5,907 nucleotides of DNA from Candidatus Zixiibacteriota bacterium (GTDB lineage: Bacteria > Zixibacteria > MSB-5A5 > GN15 > FEB-12). Each line of letters starts with the position of its first letter. Within the stretch, counting starts at the first letter, position 1. Shown here one piece after another: positions 1 to 5,907 of this stretch. The stretch is taken from positions 1-5,907 of the forward strand of contig JAMPYH010000179.1 of assembly GCA_023700785.1 (NCBI GenBank). Direction: 5' to 3'. The notes below the pieces were generated by a model, which did no database searches, was not told where the DNA came from, and worked only from the letters and a program-made list of their open reading frames with translations. The position numbers were made by a program, and so were the translations under genes.

Positions 1-2644
1 CATCACCCCCATTGATATTCGGGATCGGCACGTTTGGCTGGGTGAGATACGCGATCAACATCGAGAGATCGGAGAGATCGACAAACCCGGATCCATTCAT
101 GTCTCCCGGACCTTCGATCACGGTTGCTTCGCCAAAATATTGCTTAACCGCCGTGATCAACGCGGTAGCCGATGCCGGCGTTAAGTAGAATATCGGGAAA
201 CTGAGTATGACCCGCTTGCCATTCGGCCCATTGTACGCCAAACCGCACGGCTGTCCTTCAAAGACTGGATCATCATTATGCGCGTCGAACCGATAGATCA
301 CTGTCGCCCCTGGTCCCGGCGTGAAGATCGGCGTATCGTATATCCGGGCGAAGCCGCGATTCCCCTGTACCTGAACCGATGGCCAGCCGTTTTGGCCGGT
401 GGCGCCAATGAATCCCGCGAAATTGCTGTAATTGTATGCCGTTACTCTGAACTCTTCGTTTAAGAGTCGATTTGAAGGCACCGGCGTCGGCTCCCAATTC
501 TGTACAGTCTTGTAGCCGCAGACAAACATGTTGGTCGGGTAGCCCAGATACCAGTCCAGCGTGCTGTTGGAGTTCTCGATGATCTTGTTGAAGATGTCGT
601 CATCCATCCAGAAGATCGACGAAAATCTTCCGGCGTCACCCTTGAGAAGCGACGCGCTGCCGGTCTCGATCGTATCGACAATGAACGGCGTGCCGCTGAA
701 TACCGTGTCCCAGTACGCTTCCTGCTCGTTCTGGTCGGGGAAATAGGCGTAATCCTGCGTCCATTCATCGACCACCAGTATGCCGCCGTCAAACGTCGCG
801 GGATAACTGCTGACCACGGCCGACGCTGGCGACTCCAGGGCGGTGTTATCGACAGACGTGATATAGTAGTCATAGCGTACACTGCCCGTCACGGCCGTAT
901 CGGTAAAGAACGTATCGGTCAGATTGGTTTTCCAGAGGTCGTACATCGTCAGATTGGATAGTTTTCGATAGACATTAAAGTACGCCAGATCCTGCTCGAT
1001 TGGGCGCCGCCAAACGATATCGATCCGGTGATCTCCCGGCTCTGCGGATGGCGCGAGCGGAGCGCGCGGGGCGACCAACGGCTTTTCATTTGAAACCGGC
1101 GCGCTGACCGCGCGGTAGCCGTCAACCGGCGTTCCGTAGATGGCAAAATAGTACGTTGTACCCGCAGCCAAACCGGTGACCAATTGTGAACAAGCTCCGG
1201 GCGCCACCGCCACCGAATCCGTGAAAGTAGTAGATGTGCCGTAATAGACCTTGTAGCTGTAATCCAAATTGCAGTCGTTCCAGAACAGTTCAAGCGAGTT
1301 GCCGTTGCCGACATCTTCAATGCGCGAAATCGTCGTTGGCGACCCGGAATTGGCGACGATCGCCAGGTTCGTAACCGCCAGCTTGACCACTTCGGTCAGG
1401 TAATCAAAGTTCATTCGCGACGTAAGGTCCTGATTGGTGTGCCAGCCAAGCCAGTTGAAGTCGGTCTCGATATTGTCAACGACCGGATACCCCTGCTGCG
1501 AGAACGGATAATGATCTGAGCTGCTCCCCATGGTCACAATTCGCGGTATCAGGCTGGTCACACGGTTCAGCGTGGCGGCAGTCATGTCACGATAGGCCGT
1601 ATTGAATCCTGACGACAGGTCAAGATCCCAGATTGCGTCCTCGACAAACCCAACCATATCATAGTTGAACATCGCCTCAAGTTGGACGCCGTTGGCGCGA
1701 TACTCGGTCGCGATCGCGTTGGAGCCGACCAGCCCGACTTCCTCGGCTGAGAATGGAATAAAGACCACCGTCTTGCGCAGGGGGATATTCTTCAGCACGC
1801 GCGCGACTTCCAGCGTCAGTGCTGTACCTGATCCATCGTCGTCCGAGCCGGGCGCGTAAACAAACGGCCCCGGGTCCTGGCTGTTCCAGGTATCATAGTG
1901 GCCGCCGATGACGAGTATCTTCTCCGGCTCGGCATATCCCGGCTTGACCGCCTTGACATTGTAATGCGTCCCCCCTCCCCAGGAAAACGCGGGAGTCGAT
2001 ACGTCAGTGTACCCATACTGGAGAAAACGAGCCACCAGCCAATCGCGCGCGCGATCGATCGAGTCGGTCCAGACATACCGCGTCTGGAACGCTTCCAGGC
2101 GGGTATTATAGGCGTAGATCGAATCTTTTCTCACCAAATTGGCGAGCGTATCCTCAGGATAGGTAGCATCGGGCGAAACCGGCATCGCATGGACAACAGG
2201 ACTATAGTGGAAATACACCGTTCGCTCCGCAACCGGGATCACAAAGAAATCGCGATCTTCGGAAATTGACGCCGCCGCCGAAGGCGTGCTTTCCACCAGC
2301 GAGACATCTCCCGAGGTCCGAAGTACCGTCCCGACTGACGACGCTCCATCCAGTTCAGCCTTCGGATTTCGCGGAATGGCCAGATAGACCGACGCGATAT
2401 CTTCGCCAGCCTTGATCAAGTCAAAGCTGATACCCTGATCCGCGAGTCGCGCCTGTTGGTCCGCTGACGCCACTACCAGGAACTTCTCGTCGATCTTGGC
2501 GTGCGCGTGCCCAAGGATCTCAGTCGCGATCGAAACATCCTGGTGAGAATTGATCTGGATAAGTCCAAGATCAGCGGCTGGAACTGAGTTCGCGACACCA
2601 ATGGTCGCCAGAACGATCAGAAGTACAATTCGCGGTGCGGTCAT
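1..2644 (-). CDS. Secreted M28-family zinc peptidase with two FN3-like domains and a C-terminal dockerin-type repeat (3' end beyond window)
   Basis: The frame is open from ATG at 2644 to the left edge: 881 codons with no stop. GGGAG at 2655-2651 lies 6 nt before the ATG. Residues 1-23 form a signal peptide (hydrophobic 6-18, likely cleavage after V-P-A at 23), followed by a probable propeptide to about 180. The peptidase core (about 180-425) carries all five expected metal ligands of M28 aminopeptidases: H249 in GGHYD, the D268-D270 run before GSG, E302 in AEE (E301 is the expected catalytic base), D329 in NYDM and H402 in HTNQD. FN3-like domains follow at about 436-522 and 527-612. A region at 615-845 looks like a class I glutamine-amidotransferase fold (ILVVDE start, FVCG middle, ILSFP near the end). 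D848, N850, S852 and D859 form the first dockerin calcium loop, and GGD at the edge starts the second. It is probably extracellular and cleaves N-terminal residues from peptides; the substrate is unknown. The peptidase call is firm; the C-terminal domains are less certain. Confidence 0.93.
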   Translation of the reverse strand, partial: MTAPRIVLLIVLATIGVANSVPAADLGLIQINSHQDVSIATEILGHAHAKIDEKFLVVASADQQARLADQGISFDLIKAGEDIASVYLAIPRNPKAELDGASSVGTVLRTSGDVSLVESTPSAAASISEDRDFFVIPVAERTVYFHYSPVVHAMPVSPDATYPEDTLANLVRKDSIYAYNTRLEAFQTRYVWTDSIDRARDWLVARFLQYGYTDVSTPAFSWGGGTHYNVKAVKPGYAEPEKILVIGGHYDTWNSQDPGPFVYAPGSDDDGSGTALTLEVARVLKNIPLRKTVVFIPFSAEEVGLVGSNAIATEYRANGVQLEAMFNYDMVGFVEDAIWDLDLSSGFNTAYRDMTAATLNRVTSLIPRIVTMGSSSDHYPFSQQGYPVVDNIETDFNWLGWHTNQDLTSRMNFDYLTEVVKLAVTNLAIVANSGSPTTISRIEDVGNGNSLELFWNDCNLDYSYKVYYGTSTTFTDSVAVAPGACSQLVTGLAAGTTYYFAIYGTPVDGYRAVSAPVSNEKPLVAPRAPLAPSAEPGDHRIDIVWRRPIEQDLAYFNVYRKLSNLTMYDLWKTNLTDTFFTDTAVTGSVRYDYYITSVDNTALESPASAVVSSYPATFDGGILVVDEWTQDYAYFPDQNEQEAYWDTVFSGTPFIVDTIETGSASLLKGDAGRFSSIFWMDDDIFNKIIENSNSTLDWYLGYPTNMFVCGYKTVQNWEPTPVPSNRLLNEEFRVTAYNYSNFAGFIGATGQNGWPSVQVQGNRGFARIYDTPIFTPGPGATVIYRFDAHNDDPVFEGQPCGLAYNGPNGKRVILSFPIFYLTPASATALITAVKQYFGEATVIEGPGDMNGSGFVDLSDLSMLIAYLTQPNVPIPNINGGD

Positions 2645-2736
2645 ATCCTGCTCCCGGCTGGAGAGAGATTATTCGTGGCCCGATCTATTCGCCTGACGAG
2701 GACGGAGACATTCCGCTCCATTTCCGCCGTCTGGCT

Positions 2737-2767
2737 ATCAAACTACCACCAGAGACGTAAAAGTCAA
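2737..2767 (-). promoter_or_regulatory. Weak candidate promoter for the M28 peptidase gene
   Basis: In the 146-bp gap before the peptidase gene, TTGACT (2767-2762, five of six matches to the sigma70 -35 consensus) is followed after 19 nt by TTTGAT (2742-2737, four of six matches to the -10). The spacer is longer than the preferred 17 nt. Transcription from here would give a leader of about 85 nt. I see no intrinsic terminator after the preceding gene in this gap, so read-through from it is equally possible. Confidence 0.22.
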
Positions 2768-2790
2768 GGATTTCGCTTAATCGAAGAGAC

Positions 2791-3312
2791 TTAGAGCTTG
2801 ATCCCACGCTGAAACGGCTTGAACTCGGATCGTTCGCTGTCGGATCTGGACGGCTTGAGGATTGACGGCCGGTCTGACGGCATTGACGGGTAATCGGCCG
2901 GCGAATGGAGCGCGCGGTTCTTGCGCGGCTCCACCAGCGTCACCTGGAGCTGCGTTGAGACAAGATACTCTTTGAGCAGTTTCTCGCGACTCGAACCGGG
3001 AGTGAGATGTTTGCTGTTGGGGCGGAACGAAAAGACGAACTCGGGATTCGATGAGTGCACCAGAATGGACGATATCTTCTGATTCGAGAGGCGCGTTTTG
3101 AGGAACTTCAGGAGCGAAAAGAGCGAAGCAAACTCCAGGTCGATCTCGTCTCCCTCGGCACGACAACGGAAGAGAATACCGTACTCCGGGATGGAGAAGA
3201 TCACCAGTCCATGACAGAACTGCCTCTCCTCAAGGTACGGCTCTATTTCCGGATTGACCAAGGACGCTATATAGCAACCGAGCGGGGCAGAGGTATCCTT
3301 CATCCCTGACAT
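2791..3312 (-). CDS. Hypothetical 173-residue protein, possible degenerate RNase H-like core
   Basis: I do not recognise this protein. No signal peptide or membrane segment is visible, so it is probably cytoplasmic. Residues about 35-51 read as two strands, 58-75 as an amphipathic helix starting with DLEFASLFSLL, and 80-96 as two more strands (ISSILVH, EFVFSF). That strand-strand-helix-strand order, with an acidic residue (E60) early in the helix, resembles RNase H-like domains, but the aspartates expected on the first strand and at position 86-88 (here H-S-S) are missing. If the fold is right, catalysis is doubtful. The tail from about 130 is rich in Ser, Pro, Arg and Asp and is probably disordered. 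The start is uncertain: ATG at 3312 and ATG at 3303 both lack a well-spaced Shine-Dalgarno site (AGGG directly abuts the 3303 ATG). It lies 143 bp after the thioesterase gene. That it is a real gene is likely from its protein-like composition and from falling between genes on the same strand. Confidence 0.72.
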   Translation of the reverse strand: MSGMKDTSAPLGCYIASLVNPEIEPYLEERQFCHGLVIFSIPEYGILFRCRAEGDEIDLEFASLFSLLKFLKTRLSNQKISSILVHSSNPEFVFSFRPNSKHLTPGSSREKLLKEYLVSTQLQVTLVEPRKNRALHSPADYPSMPSDRPSILKPSRSDSERSEFKPFQRGIKL

Positions 3313-3455
3313 ACAAGCAACCGCAATGCCACCGCCGAAACTCGCCAGTAACGATTTCTAATGATTTGGTGAGTAGCGGGTTAGCGGAACTAAGCGCCGG
3401 ACATCCCCAATGGCGCCAGCCTCTCCGTCTGAAAGCGGATGCAGAGGAATGACAC

Positions 3456-3887
3456 TCACTCGATAGAGCGGACAAGTTTCGACTTCAGCTCCGGCTTCGC
3501 CTCGAGATAGCGGGCAGTTGCCGTGGCGTAAGGCTCGCCCTTGCTATCCAATGCTTCCCCCTCGGTCGAATAAAGTCGCCCTCTGGACCCAACGATCCTG
3601 CCGACAAACCTGACTGTGTCCCCAGTCTGCACCGGCTTCTTGTAGCGAACCGTCATTTCGGCGGTGACCGTGTAGATCCCCTTGGCAAGGATCGCCTTGA
3701 GCATCACTTCATCCAGCAGAGTCGCGACTATCCCGCCGTGATAGATCCCATGATACCCTTCGTACTCCGTCAGCGCGGTGATCGTGGTGGTCGCCTGACT
3801 CCCATCCCAGAGAAACTTCGCCTTCAGACCGCCGATATTCTCTTCCCCGCAGACAAAACACTTCTTGTAGCGAACAACCTCTCTCAT
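3456..3887 (-). CDS. PaaI/4HBT-family hotdog-fold thioesterase
   Basis: This 143-residue protein is a single hotdog domain of the acyl-CoA thioesterase superfamily, cytoplasmic, typically acting as a homo-oligomer that hydrolyses acyl-CoA thioesters. The hallmark is H50-G51-G52 followed by helix residues ending in D59-E60 (HGGIVATLLDEVM); D59 sits where PaaI-type enzymes keep their catalytic acid. The strands around VTAEMTVRYKKPVQTGD and the final ATATARYLE are also typical. An N-terminal C10-F-V-C13-G followed by N17 and GL marks a PaaI subgroup with a CxxCG motif that may bind metal or be structural. The substrate cannot be told from sequence. The frame stays open 12 codons upstream to a TTG at 3923, but that TTG is the first half of a TTGACA promoter box, so I choose the ATG at 3887. 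This leaves the start almost without a leader (see the promoter entry). Neighbours give no clue to pathway. Confidence 0.88.
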   Translation of the reverse strand: MREVVRYKKCFVCGEENIGGLKAKFLWDGSQATTTITALTEYEGYHGIYHGGIVATLLDEVMLKAILAKGIYTVTAEMTVRYKKPVQTGDTVRFVGRIVGSRGRLYSTEGEALDSKGEPYATATARYLEAKPELKSKLVRSIE

Positions 3888-3894
3888 GCTCGCT

Positions 3895-3923
3895 TTGATA
3901 GCGCAATCGAGCGCAAATGTCAA
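3895..3923 (-). promoter_or_regulatory. Sigma70-like promoter of the thioesterase gene, probably giving a leaderless mRNA
   Basis: A perfect TTGACA (3923-3918) is followed after exactly 17 nt by TATCAA (3900-3895, four of six matches to TATAAT). Seven more bases lead straight to the ATG at 3887, so the expected transcription start coincides with the start codon or lies within a base or two of it. Within the spacer, TTGCGCT occurs twice (3916-3910 and 3906-3900) with a 10-bp period, one helical turn, which could be an operator. The box lies 6 bp past the T-tract of the preceding terminator, as expected for a new transcription unit. Promoter strength and sigma factor are inferred only from the E. 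coli-type consensus. Confidence 0.55.
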
Positions 3924-3928
3924 ACAGC

Positions 3929-3954
3929 AAAAGAAAGCCCCGCCGAAGCGGGGC
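3929..3954 (-). terminator. Intrinsic terminator after the lipoprotein gene (argF-lipoprotein unit)
   Basis: Read on the minus strand, GCCCCGC (3954-3948) pairs perfectly with GCGGGGC (3943-3937) across a TTCG loop, giving a 7-bp GC-rich stem capped by the very stable C(UUCG)G tetraloop. The T-rich run TTTCTTTT (3936-3929) follows at once. It begins 30 nt after the lipoprotein stop codon. The plus-strand reading has an A-rich rather than T-rich flank on the relevant side, so it acts in one direction. Confidence 0.93.
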
Positions 3955-3984
3955 CGTGAGATCGAACAATTGAGAAAGCTGGTC

Positions 3985-4806
3985 TTACATGTCGCAAAGC
4001 GTGGTCGTGTATGATCTGGAATACGTACCCGACGTCACGGTCACTTCGGCGGTGCCGCTGTCAAACACGATCTCAAACGCCCAGACGGACTCGACCGGGT
4101 CGGCAGTGCCGCGAACTGAGACCAGCGAGACAGTTCCGGTAACCGTGCCGCCGTCGGGGCACCCACGGAGCCAGTTGTCGCCGGCACGCGGAACGGTCAC
4201 ATTGGCGAAATTCAGCTCAATGCTGAAATCTCTCCGCCAGGGGGTGCCATTCACTTCGGCGCGGGTCTGGATCCCGATCTCGCGGACGCCGTTGATCGTC
4301 GCCGTATTTGTGTTCAGGTTGGTGAATTCAAAATTGGCATACCCTTCACGATTGCGGAAGATGCCGGTGGTGTCGCCATACTCAAGATCGAAATGATGCC
4401 GCAGCGACATCTGGTCGGCATCAAGCGCGCTTTCCTGCGCGATATTGTTCCTGCGGAACTGGATGGAATCGATCAGGCTCCAGGAGTAACCGGTCGCCAG
4501 TTCGCTCGCGAACACAACATACCAGTTGTTCTCGGCGTTGACCGAGTCGGGATTGATCGGCGAATAGACCACGGAGATGGCCGTATCGCTCGGGGTCTGC
4601 ATGGCGATCAATTCGAGCGCGGACGCGAACGATGACACCGCGCTGTCGAGAACCTCGTTGGTCTCGTCAGAGACGGCCGCGTAATTCAGATCCTGTTCGG
4701 TCGGCTGGTACTGGGTCGGTTTGTCATCGGAACATCCGCCGATGATCAGCGCGAGGCTGGCGATAACGGTCAGACTCAGGACAAAGATAGTTTTGCCGGA
4801 ACGCAT
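3985..4806 (-). CDS. Secreted lipoprotein of unknown function
   Basis: The 273-residue product starts with a classic lipoprotein signal: basic R2 and K5, a hydrophobic stretch 7-22, and lipobox I-G-G-C with the acylated cysteine at 25. Ser at +2 would send it to the outer membrane under the E. coli sorting rule, though that rule may not apply here. The mature part starts with a short polar linker (26-40), then a probable helix (about 40-70), then strand-rich sequence with many alternating hydrophobic and Thr/Ser/Asn residues. C216 and C271 could form a disulfide near the C-terminus. I recognise no enzyme motif. The start is secure: AAAGGAG at 4821-4815 lies 8 nt before the ATG. It follows argF by 61 bp with no terminator between, and ends in a strong terminator, so it may share the argF transcript while keeping its own strong ribosome site. 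A functional link to arginine synthesis is not evident. Confidence 0.88.
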   Translation of the reverse strand: MRSGKTIFVLSLTVIASLALIIGGCSDDKPTQYQPTEQDLNYAAVSDETNEVLDSAVSSFASALELIAMQTPSDTAISVVYSPINPDSVNAENNWYVVFASELATGYSWSLIDSIQFRRNNIAQESALDADQMSLRHHFDLEYGDTTGIFRNREGYANFEFTNLNTNTATINGVREIGIQTRAEVNGTPWRRDFSIELNFANVTVPRAGDNWLRGCPDGGTVTGTVSLVSVRGTADPVESVWAFEIVFDSGTAEVTVTSGTYSRSYTTTLCDM

Positions 4807-4867
4807 GGTCGCGGCTCCTTTCGTGAGGGTTACCGCTCTCTGTCCCGAGTCTGACGATCCGCGCCGT

Positions 4868-5773
4868 TCAGTGGGTCAGGAGGAAATGCATGATCGCTTT
4901 CTGGATATGCAACCTGTTCTCCGCCTGATCAAAGACGGCCGACTGAGGCCCATCCATCACTTCATCCGTGATCTCCTTGCCGCGTTCGGCCGGGAGACAA
5001 TGCAAGACGATGGCCTTCGGGTCAGCGCCCTTCAACAGAGAGCTATTAACTTGAAATGGCTTGAGTTTTCTCTCTTTCTCTTCAGCCAGATGTTTCTGCC
5101 CCATCGAGGCCCAAACATCGGTATAGATTACATCGGCCCCTTTGACCGCTTCTTTAGGGTCCTCGGTCCAGTTTATCGTGCTCTCGGAATTACGCTTAGC
5201 GCGGTCCATAAACTCCGGATCCGGCTGGCAGTCCGCGGCCGTGGCGATACGCAGATCCATCGGGATCAGCGACGCTAGGTTCAGCCAGGAGTTGGTTATG
5301 TTATTCCCGTCCCCCAGGTAGGCGATCTTGTACTTCCGGCGCGGCGGGAGATGCTCCAGCACAGTCATATAGTCCCCCAGTATCTGGCACGGGTGAACCA
5401 GATCGGTCAGACCGTTGACTATCGGCACCGTTGCGTATTTCGCGAGTTCTTCTACATCGGACTGCTTATAGGTCCGGATCATGATCAGCCCGACATAGCG
5501 CGACAGCACCCGGGCGGCATCGGCGACCGACTCACGCTTGCCAAGCTGAATCTCGTTATCCGTGACATAGATCGCGTGGCCGCCGAGTTCGGTGATGCCG
5601 ACCTCGAACGAGATACGCGTCCGCAGCGACGGTTTGGTGAAAATACAGGCGACCGATTTGCCTTCGAGCGATTTCGGCGCGATCTCTTTGCGTTTCATTT
5701 TGGCGCAGAGATCGAATACTTCATTGACCTCGGCGGCGGTCAGGTCGATTATCTGGGTCAGCGAACGTGGCAT
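4868..5773 (-). CDS. argF: Ornithine carbamoyltransferase
   Basis: This cytoplasmic enzyme (301 residues, a normal family length) transfers the carbamoyl group of carbamoyl phosphate to ornithine, forming citrulline in arginine biosynthesis; the family is typically a trimer. The carbamoyl-phosphate-binding loop is S49-L50-R51-T52-R53, a known variant of the usual STRTR. H127-P-C-Q130 completes that site. D219-V-W-A-S-M-G-Q226 is the ornithine-binding loop, which separates this from aspartate carbamoyltransferase, and H258-C-L-P-A262 holds the catalytic cysteine C259. The frame is open to an ATG at 5869, but the ATG at 5773 has AGGAGG four bases upstream and begins the homologous sequence (MPRSLTQIIDLT); the extra 32 codons would translate the palindromic leader element. 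No arg gene follows; a lipoprotein gene does. N-acetyl- or succinylornithine carbamoyltransferases are less likely because the SMGQ and HCLPA motifs are the standard ornithine type. Confidence 0.96.
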   Translation of the reverse strand: MPRSLTQIIDLTAAEVNEVFDLCAKMKRKEIAPKSLEGKSVACIFTKPSLRTRISFEVGITELGGHAIYVTDNEIQLGKRESVADAARVLSRYVGLIMIRTYKQSDVEELAKYATVPIVNGLTDLVHPCQILGDYMTVLEHLPPRRKYKIAYLGDGNNITNSWLNLASLIPMDLRIATAADCQPDPEFMDRAKRNSESTINWTEDPKEAVKGADVIYTDVWASMGQKHLAEEKERKLKPFQVNSSLLKGADPKAIVLHCLPAERGKEITDEVMDGPQSAVFDQAENRLHIQKAIMHFLLTH

Positions 5774-5777
5774 ATTT

Positions 5778-5783
5778 CCTCCT
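5778..5783 (-). promoter_or_regulatory. Shine-Dalgarno site that fixes the argF start
   Basis: AGGAGG, a full match to the anti-Shine-Dalgarno core, stands four bases (AAAT) before the ATG at 5773. It decides between this start and the in-frame ATG at 5869, which has no comparable site and lies in sequence with promoter and repeat features. Confidence 0.85.
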
Positions 5784-5805
5784 GATTGGCTATTTGGCTC
5801 AAAGG

Positions 5806-5859
5806 TAGGGCGGGTCCGTCCGCGAACCCGCCGGCAGGCTTGAAGACAGACCTGCCCTA
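5806..5859. repeat. 54-bp palindromic intergenic element with inverted ends and two internal hairpins
   Basis: The element opens with TAGGGC (5806-5811) and closes with the inverted copy GCCCTA (5854-5859). Inside, GGCGGGT (5809-5815) pairs with ACCCGCC (5826-5832), and GGCAGG (5833-5838) pairs with CCTGCC (5851-5856), so two hairpins stand back to back. The layout resembles REP/BIME-type or small non-autonomous mobile elements found between genes. No second copy is in this window, so the dispersed-repeat idea is inference. It lies between the putative argF promoter and the argF ribosome site and would therefore be transcribed in the leader. Confidence 0.6.
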
Positions 5860-5879
5860 TACGGCTCAAAAGTCGGCGG

Positions 5880-5907
5880 AATATAGGGATTAACGTTTCA
5901 GAGTCAA
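5880..5907 (-). promoter_or_regulatory. Candidate argF promoter at the window edge
   Basis: TTGACT (5907-5902, five of six matches to -35) and TATATT (5885-5880, five of six matches to -10) are separated by 16 nt. The predicted start near 5873 gives a leader of about 100 nt that includes the palindromic element. I see no convincing ArgR box. The -35 is the last thing in the window, so upstream elements cannot be judged. Confidence 0.45.

Noticed and set aside
460..1320. Minus-strand open frames at 460-882 and 949-1320 overlapping the peptidase gene in other frames.
   Set aside because: Both are Arg/Ser/Thr-rich products without any domain pattern, lying fully inside the peptidase frame that carries the FN3-like domains.
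2777..3166. A 129-codon minus-strand frame overlapping the 173-residue gene.
   Set aside because: Its product has low-complexity, Arg/Pro/Ala-rich sequence, while the alternative frame gives alternating hydrophobic strands and an amphipathic helix. I keep the 173-residue frame, though without homologues the choice is not absolute.
3313..3357. In-frame hydrophobic codons upstream of the 173-residue gene ending in a lipobox-like A-V-A-C just before M1.
   Set aside because: The stretch starts right after a TAG at 3360-3358 and offers no ATG, GTG or TTG start and no ribosome site, so a lipoprotein signal here is not supported.
3313..3455. Possible terminator or promoter in the gap after the thioesterase gene.
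   Set aside because: Only short imperfect stems without a T-tract and no pair of promoter boxes with acceptable spacing could be found.
3888..3923. A 12-codon N-terminal extension of the thioesterase from TTG at 3923.
   Set aside because: The TTG is the start of a perfect TTGACA promoter box, no Shine-Dalgarno site precedes it, and the hotdog domain begins after the ATG at 3887.
4721..5278. A 185-codon open frame on the plus strand opposite argF.
   Set aside because: It is antisense to a certain enzyme gene, has no recognisable domain, and its Arg/His-rich composition is typical of a shadow frame.
5774..5869. A 32-codon N-terminal extension of argF from ATG at 5869.
   Set aside because: It would translate the palindromic element into Arg-rich sequence with no family similarity, whereas the ATG at 5773 has AGGAGG at good spacing and begins the conserved enzyme sequence.

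Overview
The window is an ordinary chromosomal stretch of a bacterium at roughly 55% GC (estimated by eye). All five genes lie on the minus strand, so transcription runs from high to low coordinates. The mix of a secreted zinc peptidase ending in a dockerin-type calcium-binding repeat, a lipoprotein with a standard lipobox, Shine-Dalgarno sites and an sigma70-like promoter suggests an uncultured diderm. Candidate division Zixibacteria or a related FCB-group lineage is my best guess; this is inference from gene style, not from a marker gene.

In transcription order: (1) 5907-5774, the argF leader, with a promoter-like pair at the window edge and a 54-bp palindromic element with inverted ends. 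(2) 5773-4868, argF, ornithine carbamoyltransferase, with all signature motifs; its start is fixed by an AGGAGG site, which removes a 32-codon upstream extension. (3) 4806-3985, a secreted lipoprotein of unknown function with its own strong ribosome site, 61 bp after argF with no terminator between them, so possibly co-transcribed. (4) 3954-3929, a strong intrinsic terminator with a C(UUCG)G loop. (5) 3923-3895, a promoter with a perfect TTGACA box whose expected transcription start falls on the ATG of the next gene. (6) 3887-3456, a PaaI-type hotdog thioesterase. (7) 3312-2791, an unrecognised 173-residue protein with a possible degenerate RNase H-like core. (8) 2644 to the window start, a large secreted M28-family zinc peptidase (at least 881 residues) with two fibronectin-III-like domains, a glutamine-amidotransferase-like domain and a dockerin-type repeat. 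It runs off the left edge.

The genes do not form one pathway: one arginine-biosynthesis enzyme, one cytoplasmic thioesterase and two exported proteins stand side by side. I see no tRNA, rRNA, CRISPR array, transposase or phage gene. There is no gene-free stretch over 300 bases. I do not find convincing evidence of a new multi-gene system. The items most worth a second look are the palindromic element in the argF leader, the probable leaderless thioesterase promoter, the domain layout of the peptidase and the unknown 173-residue protein.
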